64,000 bases of DNA from JAPOXR01 sp965221815 (lineage in GTDB: Bacteria; Pseudomonadota; Alphaproteobacteria; Rhodobacterales; Rhodobacteraceae). This document shows positions 35,214-44,474 of this stretch, in pieces. Within the stretch, counting starts at the first letter, position 1, and every line of letters begins with the position of its first letter. The notes under the pieces were generated by a model, which saw nothing but the letters and a program-made list of their open reading frames with translations, did not search any database and was not told the origin of the DNA. A program made the position numbers and the translations under genes. The stretch is from NCBI GenBank assembly GCA_965221815.1, contig OZ244915.1, forward strand, positions 3,286,001 to 3,350,000, given 5' to 3'.

Positions 35214-35582
35214 GCTCATCCTTTCCGTATCGATGCATCTTTATGGTCTGTCGCGCCAGCCAGTGCAATAGATCGGCGCATAGCGATGCCCGGATTCAGG
35301 GTGATGTCATTGAGTCCATCAGTCAAGGACGTGAAACCAGTTCTATTCTGTGTCTTGTTGATGACGCTGCATGGGTTTACCCGAAGCGCATCGGCCGCAA
35401 GCGAAACACCGCCGCAGTCATAGGACCTTTGTATATAATTCCCAAATTTAGGAGCTTATATACATAGGTAGCCAAAATTCACCAACAATTACAACAATTT
35501 AACAAAAATCCCCCGTAGTGTCGCTACGGAGCCACCACCTCAACAACCGCCTTAACTGGCGGCATTTTTATAAAAAGAAACT

Positions 35583-36861
35583 GTAACTATTCAGGTTCTT
35601 TTCGGGTCGGTACTCCCTGTCCGTTGCGTCTCATTTGACACTGTGTGTTGTGTCCCCATAAGTTTGGTCCCCAAGACGGCAGAAGCCGCGGTGACAGGCA
35701 GCAGACAGGGCAGGGATTTCGTGTCAGGAATGATTGACGATCTTGAGTCATGGGCCCATCGGGTCTCTGCTTTGACGGCGGCCCTCGCGGATCGTGATGC
35801 TGTGATTGCCGTTCAGGCCGCGCGCATCGCGGAGTTGGAGCGCCGCCTCGGGCTTGACAGTTCCAACAGTGGCAAGCCTCCGTCGCGTGATGGGCTGACC
35901 CAACCGACGGCGGAGGTGTTGCGGCAGCGGTCCCGTCGCCGCGCCAGCGACCGCAAGCCGGGTGGACAGAGGGGCCACCCCGGCGGCACGCTGCGCCGTT
36001 CCGAACACCCCGACGTCATCGCAGATCACTATCCCGCCACCTGCACGGGCTGTGGCGCGGCCCTGGACGCCGGGATGTCCGTCGGGTCCGCGGCCCGTCA
36101 GGTCCATGACCTTCCGGAGCCTCCTCCGCTCCAGGTGACCGCGCATCGGGCCCATCGGTGTGTCTGTCCCGCCTGCGGCGTGACCACCCGGGCACACTTT
36201 CCCGCTGGGGTGACCGCCCCGGTTCAGTCCGGTCCCCGGCTGACCGCCCGGGTCGTTGATCTGCGTGTCGCCCAGCTGGTCCCGGTGCAGCGGCTGCGCC
36301 AGACGCTGATCGATCTGTTCGGTGTCCAGCGATCACAGGGAACGGTCATGAACATGGTCGCACGTGCCACCGAAGGCCTCGAAGGCCTCGCCCTCCATGT
36401 CCGGGACGCGGTGGCGGCGGCGCCCGTCAAGCATATGGACGAGACCGGCATCCGCGTGCGCGGACGCCTCGCCTGGCACGAATCCCGGCCACCGCCGCCC
36501 GCGAAAGGGCGCCGGGGCCGACGGAAACGACGACGGGGCCACAACCTGGTGCTGCGGCTGCAAGACAACCGGGAGGGCGTGCTGCGGTTCACCCGCGACC
36601 CCACGGTTCCCGCCACCAACAACGAAGCCGAGCGGGCGCTGCGCCCCCTCAAGGTGCAGCAGAAAATCTCCGGCAGCTTCCGCAGCACGACTGGAGCGCA
36701 GAACCATGCGGTGCTGCGGACCGTGCTGGACACCGCCCGCAAGCCGGGCTGGAACCTGCTGGAAACACTGCGGGCCCCGCCGGATGAACTCATCAAGCGA
36801 CTTGAAATGTCCTGAACCGCCGTGCGGACCAGAAAGACCCAACAAGAACCTGAATAGTTAC
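35583..36861 (+). mobile_element. IS66-family element with perfect ends and 8-bp target duplication
   Basis: Perfect 18-bp inverted repeats GTAACTATTCAGGTTCTT (35583-35600) and complement (36844-36861). The target AAGAAACT is duplicated exactly on both sides (35575-35582 and 36862-36869), the 8-bp size typical of IS66. No tnpA or tnpB accessory genes are present. Confidence 0.9.
35730..36815 (+). pseudogene. IS66 transposase TnpC with internal in-frame deletion
   Basis: Starts MIDDLESWAHRV with a leucine-zipper-like segment (IAELERRLGLDSSNSGKPPS), the Cys-rich DNA-binding region (CTGCGAALDAG, CVCPACGV), and the first catalytic Asp in HMDETGIRVRGRLAWH. The text then jumps to the C-terminal GHNLVLRLQDNREGVLRF and the NNEAERALRPLK region with the catalytic Glu. 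About 100 or more residues normally between them, including the second catalytic Asp, are missing. The frame stays open, but the enzyme should be inactive. Confidence 0.8.
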
Positions 36862-36961
36862 AAGAAACTAAAATGGAAACCCGGTAGCGACAATTGTGAG
36901 CATATCGGCACGCCGGGGGTTGTTCCTCCGCACGGGCTTCGCCCTTGCTCCGGCCTGACCC

Positions 36962-37271
36962 ATCGCGTTGCACCACGAACTGGAAAGAGTCAGGGCAAAA
37001 GTGGAAATCGTCCAGCCAGGCATGATCATGACAAGCTTTGGCGGCTGTCGTTCCGACTTTGCCAATGGACCTGCCAATAGAGGGCTATCGGGAGGTCAGT
37101 CAGACATTCATGACCGCCCCGGCGAATTCCGGGATGCAACCGTCACCGTCAGATTTGGCAACAGATATCATCTGGACCGTGGCCCGCACTTTGCGACGCT
37201 CTTCTCTCTACAGAAATCCGCACAAGGACTTCATCAAGGTGCGCCTCGGTACCACCTTGCGAGATGTCTGA
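36962..37271 (+). pseudogene. Short-chain dehydrogenase C-terminal remnant, frameshifted
   Basis: LHHELERVRAKVEIVQPGMI followed by MTSFGG is the region after the catalytic Tyr-Lys in classical SDRs. Near 37065 the frame shifts to LPIEGYREVSQTFM, then LATDIIWTVAR and NPHKDFIKVR, the usual tail. The N-terminal Rossmann part is absent, presumably lost with insertion activity to the left. Confidence 0.5.
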
Positions 37272-37737
37272 TCAATGCAAAGAGTGCAAGAATGGTGATG
37301 AGGCCCGCGCTGAGCACAAAGAATGCAAATTTTGGTCCGGTGAGAATGATCTTCGCGTCCAGAAGATCAGGCCCACCAGCAAGTGCTATGGCTTGCACAA
37401 CGTTCTCCATCACATCAAGAAGTGCGCCGACAAGCGGTAGTATCGCAAGCGGCGTCCGCCAGATGCCGCCGAGTCGAAACAGCAAGCCTGCCAGAAGCGT
37501 TCCGTAGGCTGCGGGATAGAGCATATCAATTGTCAGTGTTCCAATCAAATGTCGATTGATCTCCTTCGCCGACATTTCAGCCAGACGGGATCGCGTGGTG
37601 CTGCCATTCAGCAACGTGTCGAGAAGGGGCCCGTCTCCGACCCCGACATGAACCCACCGAAATGCAAGGAACAACGCGATTGATGCCCCGAAGGACAGGA
37701 CGATTGCCCGGTTGCAAGCCATTCGTTCGAGTATCAT
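37234..37737 (-). CDS. Four-helix membrane protein of unknown function
   Basis: A 167-residue hydrophobic protein: MILERMACNRAIVLSFGASI and three further helices (MLYPAAYGTLLAGLLFRL, TPLAILPLVGALLDVMENVV, FAFFVLSAGLITILALFAL). No signal for cleavage and no known motif. It stands alone between two mobile-element remnants. Confidence 0.6.
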   Translation of the reverse strand: MILERMACNRAIVLSFGASIALFLAFRWVHVGVGDGPLLDTLLNGSTTRSRLAEMSAKEINRHLIGTLTIDMLYPAAYGTLLAGLLFRLGGIWRTPLAILPLVGALLDVMENVVQAIALAGGPDLLDAKIILTGPKFAFFVLSAGLITILALFALIRHLARWYRGAP

Positions 37738-37818
37738 TATCGCTCCGACAAAGTTGATGACTTCAGGAATTGGACGTTATCGGTCTGCATCGATGAATGG
37801 AACGGTCAGAGGTGACAA

Positions 37819-38115
37819 GGGAGTGATTCCCCTATGGCTGGGTTTGGACCCTGGTTGATTCCTGATGGGTTGCTTCGGGTAAATCATCAGGCGACCCTGG
37901 CGAGGGGCGTGCGATTGTCGTTGGCCGAGGCGGGACAGGTGCTGTCGTGGCGCCGTCTGTGGGTCAGTTGGGCCCAGACGTTGTCAAAGCGTCCTGATTT
38001 GAGCCGGGTGTTAACGATCATTGTGTTTGCCGCCTCCTTGGTGGGGTCGTTGCCCATGGGGCACCAGTATCGCGGGACGCTTGATCGCGCATCCGCTGGC
38101 GGTGGCTGCGAACAG
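37819..38115 (-). mobile_element. ISKra4-like remnant, copy 3, with 66-bp deletion
   Basis: Aligned to 15201-15562 over its length, but lacking 66 bp between two TTGAGCCGGG repeats that bracket the missing piece in the longer copy (15381 and 15447). The deletion keeps the coding frame on the minus strand. Confidence 0.65.
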
Positions 38116-38371
38116 TGCGCATGGCGGTGGTGATCTCGCTGTGCCCGGGGCTTTTCCGCTGGAGAGACCGCAACGCATCGATCACCTTGCCCACGCCCTG
38201 GGGATCATCTGTCAGGATGGCTGCGCCCGCGCAAACCTCAGCCGGGCGCCCCGTTCATGGCCCCGGCATCAGAACATATCCCCGACGGGTTCCATATCAC
38301 CATGCGTGACACATTCGCGTACTGGTATCCCGGTCTGGCAACCCACGCAGACACCCGAATGACCGCCTGAA
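38116..38371. other. Non-coding stretch
   Basis: I see no gene. It bridges the ISKra4-like remnant and a half element of family A. Confidence 0.4.
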
Positions 38372-38399
38372 TGGCCCCACACTTTGTGGGACTCTCTTA
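38372..38399. repeat. Family A element, single arm
   Basis: GGCCCCACACTTTGTGGGAC followed by TCTCTT is one arm of the family A inverted repeat; the other arm is missing. It lies 30 bases after the stop of the gene to its right. Confidence 0.55.
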
Positions 38400-38428
38400 A
38401 TTCAAAATCTGGAACACACCCAGTTCGC

Positions 38429-39556
38429 TCAATCCTCATCCTCACTGACAACAAGGTTCCGTGGAGATTCAAGGTGCCAACGTTGTCCCTCCCGATGAAG
38501 ATCTCCCTCCAGAGAGACAGTCATCCTCTTGTCATGGGCGTCGGTGATCTTGGAATAGTCAGATTCAGGGAATGTTGCCGTCACTGACCGCATTCTGTTG
38601 TTAATGAATGCCTTGATGGTTACACGGCCTTTCGCCTGAGACCGATCACGATTCAGGGCAGAGATAAAGCCCTCAATACGCTCGTTGCAACGCTCCTGCT
38701 GATCACCGAGAATTGTTGCGGCCTCATGAAGGATACCAGCGGCGGAAGGCATGAATGTTGCCTTGGCCTGCTTGCTATTCTGTGTCCTTGGGATTTCTCG
38801 CGTCAATGCCCAGCACACCGAGACGTCCAACCCTTTGCCGACTTCGATCAATGTGGCGACAGATTGGCACAGATTGGCGGTGATGCCCCGAGAGACTCGT
38901 TCCTCAAATGCGGCAATCTTTTCTCCACGATTGACCAGGACCATCGCTTCTTGCGCCGCCTGCAGGCCAGAGACAAGAGTCTGGGTCATCAGCCGTCCGT
39001 CCGGTTCAAGGTCAAGCAAGGGTTCTTGTTCGGCAAGTGATGGCGAGATCGGTACCAACAAATTCACAACGAAACTACCTGGTTCAGTTTGACCCAATCT
39101 GACTGTTTGGATGCATTCCGTTGCCCGCTGGTTGCTCCCTGCACGGAACCGTTTCTGTCCGGGCTGGAACGCCGCACAAGCAGCGGCCAACAAAAGATTA
39201 ACTGCCTCACCCAAAAGGGTTGCACCTTCCCGGAGAGGAATGGAATGATCCTCGGATGCTTGGGGCAACCGAACCCGAACGAGATCCATTCCTGCTAATG
39301 ACAAGTCTTTGAGGATTGCGGATTGAGGCCGCTTCTCCGTTTGACCAATTGTTTGCGCGAGCTGCAGAATCCGCGTTGTGTAGTCCGCATAATGTCTTGA
39401 AGTGGGCACATGCACAATCGCGTCATCAAGCGCGTAGACATCCATGGCTCCGTTATGAGAAGGGTCGACCCTGTCCCAACCGTGTTGCGTCAGATATGCC
39501 CGTGCGCCCAAGGGATCAACGACACCAGCGATCTCAATAATTGCCTGATCACTCAT
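38429..39556 (-). CDS. Unknown protein coupled to a DUF4365 gene
   Basis: A 375-residue soluble protein starting MSDQAIIEIAGVVDPLGARA. I chose this ATG because it overlaps the DUF4365 stop as ATGA; the frame extends 46 codons upstream but in doubtful sequence. Recognisable landmarks are few: HVPTSRHYADYTTRILQLAQ, LREGATLLGEAVNLLLAAAC, and a basic C-terminal third. No signal peptide or membrane helix. I do not recognise a family. The pairing suggests a two-gene accessory or defence-type module. Confidence 0.6.
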   Translation of the reverse strand: MSDQAIIEIAGVVDPLGARAYLTQHGWDRVDPSHNGAMDVYALDDAIVHVPTSRHYADYTTRILQLAQTIGQTEKRPQSAILKDLSLAGMDLVRVRLPQASEDHSIPLREGATLLGEAVNLLLAAACAAFQPGQKRFRAGSNQRATECIQTVRLGQTEPGSFVVNLLVPISPSLAEQEPLLDLEPDGRLMTQTLVSGLQAAQEAMVLVNRGEKIAAFEERVSRGITANLCQSVATLIEVGKGLDVSVCWALTREIPRTQNSKQAKATFMPSAAGILHEAATILGDQQERCNERIEGFISALNRDRSQAKGRVTIKAFINNRMRSVTATFPESDYSKITDAHDKRMTVSLEGDLHREGQRWHLESPRNLVVSEDED

Positions 39557-40078
39557 GGGGCGCTCTCTTTCAAATCCACCAGGATGGGATCTAAGCCCGC
39601 CGGACCTAGTCGCTGGCTTATCGGAATACTGATCGTCTTCTTTGACTGATTCGTTACCGGATTTAACCCCAACAGGGATGTCCACCAAAGACATTTTTTC
39701 ATGATCAGGGATTCAACTGTGCATTGTAGCCAATCCGCTTCTGCTGATGGGAGCTCAAGGACAAGGAGGTACAAGGGTGTTGCTCGATCAGCAATCAAAT
39801 CATTATAGTTTTATTTTCAGTGGGAAACGGAGATCACCGTCGTCTCCAATTTGCGGCGAGGCGGTTGACTTGAGTTGAACATCGAACTGTGTCCGCATTG
39901 GATCGCCCGTCCGGACGGTGGCATCAATGCTGTCCACATCAGGTAGCGGTCCCCGTTGACATGTGTACCCAGCCTTGGCGGCAAGTGCGGAGAGATAGGC
40001 AAACGACAACTCTGCCTTTCGATCATTGTCAGAAAGAAGAGGAGTAGCGATGGAAGGATTGGATGAATTGGAAATCAT
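39553..40078 (-). pseudogene. DUF4365 protein, frameshifted
   Basis: The N-terminal frame carries AELSFAYLSALAAKAGYTCQ and FDVQLKSTAS, the PD-(D/E)xK-like core pattern of DUF4365. It ends LRFPLKIKL at an A-rich stretch near 39812. The next frame resumes with YNDLIADRATPLYLLVLELP, then DWLQCTVESLIMKKCLWWTS, the normal continuation. A small indel in AAAAC explains it. DUF4365 proteins are nuclease-like and found in variable regions. Confidence 0.65.
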
Positions 40079-40544
40079 TGATTGAGGGCCTCAAAAGGAA
40101 CTTAGGAAAACACCTCCTGCAACTCCGTACCTCAACCCATTTCAAGGTGTTTTTGATGGAGATGGCCATCTGTCATAATCCCCTTCTATTGGCAAGGACC
40201 AAGAAATGGCTTTCCGGCCATAGGCTCAGGTCGGGAAGGGGTAACGTTGCCCGCGCTCTCGGAGCCGATCTTCCTCCTTTACCGCTGCGGTGCTGTCAAC
40301 GCAGGGTTTCGTGCGGTAGTCAATATCGCCAAGGTACTTGCAGACGTACGTACGCTTCTCGATGTTGTTCCGGGTGCCGGTCCCCAGCGGGCGAGGTAGG
40401 AGGGAGGACATCCGGCTCGCCCGTTTGACAATTGCGCAATTCGTAGACACCCGGCCCGAACGGAGCAGTCAATAGGCCACCCGAGCGGGGATTGGGGGAG
40501 GGCCGCCAACAGTTCCATGGGAACACAAGGGTGGTCCTGGTATT
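40079..40544. other. Non-coding stretch
   Basis: No supported gene. Frames on either strand lack start signals and family motifs. Confidence 0.4.
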
Positions 40545-40830
40545 GAATGGCTCTTCAGCCAGCTTCACCAACTGCCGCAACTTCTTGGGGCAGGTGATGG
40601 GCTCCGGGCCGTCACAGAGTCCCTTGGCCAGCTGATCCGGCACATATCCCGTGGCAGGCCTGCGTCCTTCCGCACAAACCGTGACGCGTAGGGGCGGCGT
40701 TTGCCGAGATACGGCCAGACACCCAGATCATGGACACGGAGAATGCCGGCCAGTACGTGATAGGTGCAGCGACACTCGGCATGATTGAGGTAGGCCAGGA
40801 CCCGCTCGGTCTACTCTTCCCGCTTGATTC
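40545..40830 (-). pseudogene. Decayed small conserved hypothetical gene
   Basis: Read on the minus strand, RVLAYLNHAECRCTYHVLAG, then GVWPYLGKRRPYASRFVRKD resembles a widespread hypothetical family of about 120 residues. After a frameshift near 40655 it continues TGYVPDQLAKGLCDG and ITCPKKLRQLV. An in-frame TAG also precedes the first segment. The family has no known role to me. Confidence 0.4.
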
Positions 40831-41005
40831 TGTCCATTGCCCTGCTGCTCCCAACCCCGTCAATCCGCCCGCTACACCTTCACAACCCGTCCCTCAACAT
40901 CAGACCCGGACACAGATGGACAGCCTGATGCCCACACACCACCGTTCTCTCTTTGTTACCCCTTAACGGAGCTGAAGGTACAAACTATACGATGCCACCC
41001 AATAT

Positions 41006-41101
41006 AGGAGAGTCCCGCAAAGTGTGGGGCAATTGCATTGGATCTGTGATGGTGCCAAGAGTCTCGCATGTCGGATGCCCCACACTTTGCGGGACTCTCC
41101 T
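41006..41101. repeat. Family A inverted-repeat element, full copy in opposite orientation
   Basis: 96 bp; AGGAGAGTCCCGCAAAGTGT and its exact complement end in CTCTCCT. The inner sequence is the reverse complement of that in the 28594 copy, so the element inserted in the other orientation. Confidence 0.75.
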
Positions 41102-41660
41102 GAAAATTGTATGCAAACAAGTTAACACTTATGCCGATCTCCCCCGCAGAGACGTTCATTGATGTCTGGTGGTTCATGGACTCCGGCTCCCGCGTACCAG
41201 CTCACTGCCCTGCTAGTCGTACGAGCAGCCGCAGACAACGGAAGTCTTTTCCAGCGCCGGTAAGCTACGTGTTGCTGCATCCCAATCCTCCTCATCTCAT
41301 GATATGGGCCTTTCGGGTCAATCACATCCTGCAGATCGCCTGTCCGGCATGTCAATCGGCACGCCACGAACCAATATAAAACTCACTTTGTGGTCGGCCC
41401 TGACCGCCCCACGCAGGCATGACCCGATCAGAAGCCGAGACATTATTCTGGTGTGGACTCATTGAGATCTGGCAACGCACCCCGCCACGACACCATCCAC
41501 CAAATGACCATTGCAAACCGGTTGAGCCATGAATGAATGGGAATTTCCGTGAACAAATTCCAGGACTGGACGAGATGTATATTCGTCTGTATGAGTCGCC
41601 GCGCTCGGCTGGTGGCACTGGTCGCCGCAAGATTGCCGGACGGAATTGAGGGAGCTGAAT
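41102..41660. other. 559-bp gap upstream of petA
   Basis: No convincing gene. It should contain the petABC promoter, but I cannot mark one with confidence. Confidence 0.4.
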
Positions 41661-42221
41661 TTGTCTCACGCTGAAACCCAGCCAGGTACACGCCGTGACT
41701 TCATCTATTATGCAACTGGCGCGACTGGTGCTGTCGTCGGCGGGGCAGCAGTCTGGCCACTCATTGATCAAATGAATCCCAGTGCCGATGTTCAGGCTTT
41801 GTCGTCTATTGAGGTCGATGTCTCAGAAGTTGAGCCCGGTACACAATTGACGGTGAAATGGCTTGGCAAACCGGTATTTATCCGTCGTCGCACCGAAGAC
41901 GAAATCGCCACAGTGCGCGATGTGGACATGAATCTCCTCATTGATCCGCTGGCGCGCAATGCAAACATTGATTCCGGTGATTCTGCGGATGACAACAATC
42001 GGGTTCTTGATGAATCAGGCGAATGGTTGGTGATGATTGGTGTCTGTACACATTTGGGATGCGTTCCGCTCGCCGATGCGGGTGAGTTCAATGGCTGGTT
42101 CTGCCCCTGCCATGGGTCACATTATGATCTCTCAGGGCGTATTCGCAAGGGACCAGCACCACAAAATCTGCCCGTCCCGAAAGCTGAGTTTATTGACGAC
42201 ACGACACTCCGACTCGGATAG
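41661..42221 (+). CDS. petA: Ubiquinol-cytochrome c reductase Rieske subunit
   Basis: A 186-residue protein. TTG start at 41661 with AGGGAG upstream; an earlier TTG would add five residues. A twin-arginine-type start (TRRDFIYYATGATGAVVGG) anchors it in the membrane. The 2Fe-2S ligands are in CTHLGC and CPCHGSH. It transfers electrons from ubiquinol to cytochrome c1 in complex III. First gene of petABC. Confidence 0.95.
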   Translation: MSHAETQPGTRRDFIYYATGATGAVVGGAAVWPLIDQMNPSADVQALSSIEVDVSEVEPGTQLTVKWLGKPVFIRRRTEDEIATVRDVDMNLLIDPLARNANIDSGDSADDNNRVLDESGEWLVMIGVCTHLGCVPLADAGEFNGWFCPCHGSHYDLSGRIRKGPAPQNLPVPKAEFIDDTTLRLG

Positions 42222-42230
42222 GAATTTTTT

Positions 42231-43562
42231 ATGTCCGGCATTCCCCACGACAGCTACCAACCCAAATCTCGTCCCGAAAAATGGCTGCATCGGCGGCTCC
42301 CGATCATCAGCCTGATATATGATGCCCTGTTCATTCCGACACCAAAAAATCTGAACTGGTGGTGGATTTGGGGCATTGTACTGATGTTTTGTCTGGTCAT
42401 GCAAATCGTGACAGGCATCGTATTGGCAATGCATTATACACCGCATGTGGATCTGGCATTCGCCAGTGTCGAACATATCATGCGCAACGTTAATGGCGGA
42501 TTTGCCTTGCGATACTTGCATCAGAACGGTGCATCACTATTCTTCCTGGCTGTCTATATCCATATGTTTCGCTCTCTTTATTACGGTTCTTACAAGGAAC
42601 CGCGTGAAGTGACATGGATCATTGGTATGCTGATCTATGTGGCGATGATGGGTACGGCATTTATGGGCTACGTTCTGCCCTGGGGTCAGATGTCCTTCTG
42701 GGGGGCGACGGTGATTACCGGACTGTTTGGTGCGATTCCGGGCATCGGCGACGCTGTTCAAACCTGGTTGTTAGGCGGGCCATCGGTCGAGAATCCGACG
42801 CTGAATCGATTCTTCTCGCTGCATTATCTGTTGCCGTTCGTTATTCTCGGATTGGCAATCGTGCATATCTGGGCTTTCCATACCACCGGTAATAACAATC
42901 CGACCGGAGTGGAGGTCCGGCGGGCCTCCCGTGCCGAGGCAGATCGTGACACTTTGCCCTTTTGGCCGTATTTCGTGATCAAGGATTTATTCGCACTCAG
43001 TGTCATCCTTGTCGTTTTCTTTGCAATTGTTGGATTTATGCCCAACTATCTGGGCCATCCCGACAATTATATTGAGGCCAACCCTCTTGCGACACCCGAA
43101 CATATCGTTCCCGAATGGTATTTTCTGCCTTTCTACGCCATTCTTCGGGCTTTCACCGAGGATGTCTGGGTGGTCCAGTTTACCAGTTTTGTCACTGGCG
43201 GGATCATCGATGCCAAGTTTTTTGGAGTCATGGCGATGTTCGGCTCGCTTTTGGTGATGGCGCTGGCTCCCTGGCTCGACACATCCTCAGTTCGTTCGGG
43301 ACGCTATCGCCCCATGTTGAAGTGGTGGTTTGCATTATTCGTGATCAATTTCATCGTATTGACCTGGGCCGGCGCGCGTCCGGCAGAAGGAATCTATGCG
43401 ATCATTTCGTTGATCGGTTCAGCCTACTGGTTTGCATATTTTCTGATTATCCTGCCCTTGCTCGGGCTCCTGGAAAAACCGGATCCGTTGCCCCTGTCGA
43501 TCGAAGATGATTTTGATACGCAGCATCCACAGTCAATGGCAGTTGCTGGCCAGACCGAGTGA
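42231..43562 (+). CDS. petB: Cytochrome b of the bc1 complex
   Basis: A 443-residue, eight-helix membrane protein carrying two b hemes. Typical landmarks: GIVLAMHYTPHVDLAFASVE, RYLHQNGASLFFLAVYIHMF (heme His), HIWAFHTTGNNNPTG (heme His) and the Qo-site PEWY (HIVPEWYFLPFYAIL). It follows petA by nine bases and its end overlaps the petC upstream frame. Confidence 0.97.
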   Translation: MSGIPHDSYQPKSRPEKWLHRRLPIISLIYDALFIPTPKNLNWWWIWGIVLMFCLVMQIVTGIVLAMHYTPHVDLAFASVEHIMRNVNGGFALRYLHQNGASLFFLAVYIHMFRSLYYGSYKEPREVTWIIGMLIYVAMMGTAFMGYVLPWGQMSFWGATVITGLFGAIPGIGDAVQTWLLGGPSVENPTLNRFFSLHYLLPFVILGLAIVHIWAFHTTGNNNPTGVEVRRASRAEADRDTLPFWPYFVIKDLFALSVILVVFFAIVGFMPNYLGHPDNYIEANPLATPEHIVPEWYFLPFYAILRAFTEDVWVVQFTSFVTGGIIDAKFFGVMAMFGSLLVMALAPWLDTSSVRSGRYRPMLKWWFALFVINFIVLTWAGARPAEGIYAIISLIGSAYWFAYFLIILPLLGLLEKPDPLPLSIEDDFDTQHPQSMAVAGQTE

Positions 43563-43582
43563 CACGCAGACGGAGTTTAACA

Positions 43583-44359
43583 ATGTTCAAAGCAACTCTC
43601 GTGGCATTGCTTCTGGCAGGTCCGGTCTATGCCGCCGGTGGTGCCGGCGAGGTCAAGGATGTCAGCTTCTCTTTTGAAGGCCCATTTGGAACTTTCGATC
43701 AGACTCAATTGCAGCGCGGCCTGCAGGTCTATCAGGAAGTTTGTGCCGGCTGCCACGGTCTCAAATTTGTTCCTTTCCGGACTCTTGGTGATCCCGATGG
43801 TCCCGGACTCAGTCCAGATGAAGTGAAGGCATTCGCAGAACAATACGAACTGTATGATCCTGTCATTGACGATTTCCGGGCAGCAAGACCGACCGATCAT
43901 TTTCCTGCCAATGACTCAGTAGGCGCCCCGGATTTATCGCTGATGACAAAGGCGCGTGCCGGATTTTCCGGGCCGTACGGTACGGGCTTGAATCAGCTGT
44001 TTCGGGGGATCGGCGGGCCTGAATATATTGTAGCCCTGATGACCGGTTATACGGGTGAGGAGAAAGAAGAAGCAGGAACCTTTCTTTACGAGAACACGGC
44101 ATTTGCCGGCGGCTGGATTTCCATGGCACCGCCGCTCGAGGATGGTTGGGTCGAATATGCCGATGGTTCCGACAATTCGCTGGAGGCGATGTCGATGGAT
44201 CTGGCAGCGTTCCTCATGTGGTCGGCCGAACCGAAATTGATGGCTCGTCGCCAGATGGGTTTTGTTGCCGTTCTGCTCTTGGTGGTTATGTCGGTGATGC
44301 TTTACTACACCAATAAGACGATCTGGGCGCCGGTCAAGAAGCGTTACGGCACCGACTGA
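43583..44359 (+). CDS. petC: Cytochrome c1
   Basis: A 258-residue protein with signal peptide (MFKATLVALLLAGPVYA), heme-binding CAGCH near residue 55, and one C-terminal membrane anchor (MGFVAVLLLVVMSVMLYY). I chose the ATG at 43583 with ACGGAG upstream. Completes petABC. Confidence 0.95.
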   Translation: MFKATLVALLLAGPVYAAGGAGEVKDVSFSFEGPFGTFDQTQLQRGLQVYQEVCAGCHGLKFVPFRTLGDPDGPGLSPDEVKAFAEQYELYDPVIDDFRAARPTDHFPANDSVGAPDLSLMTKARAGFSGPYGTGLNQLFRGIGGPEYIVALMTGYTGEEKEEAGTFLYENTAFAGGWISMAPPLEDGWVEYADGSDNSLEAMSMDLAAFLMWSAEPKLMARRQMGFVAVLLLVVMSVMLYYTNKTIWAPVKKRYGTD

Positions 44360-44371
44360 TCAATACGTTAA

Positions 44372-44390
44372 CCGTTTCAATTTGAAACGG
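44372..44390. terminator. Hairpin after petC
   Basis: CCGTTTCAATTTGAAACGG folds into a nine-base-pair stem 12 bases after the petC stop. No strong T-run follows, so it may be a transcript-end stabiliser shared with the convergent gene. Confidence 0.45.
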
Positions 44391-44474
44391 AACATTCCGG
44401 TGCCGGTACATTCCTGAATGGATTGACGATCTCGCCGGGTGCGTTACCGTGCTCCGAGAGGCATGAGGGTCCGG

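Larger units (their letters stand above)
35455..36893. repeat. Family B element, second copy, split by IS66
   Basis: 35455-35582 matches the left half of 30923-31185, including the terminal repeat (CTTATATACATAGGTAGCCA) and terminator hairpin. 36862-36893 continues it (AAACTAAAATGGAAACCCGG, then TAGCGACA). The right terminal repeat is lost after 36893. Confidence 0.7.

Noticed and set aside
35740..36336. Minus-strand frames opposite the IS66 transposase.
   Set aside because: GC-rich antisense shadows of the transposase gene.
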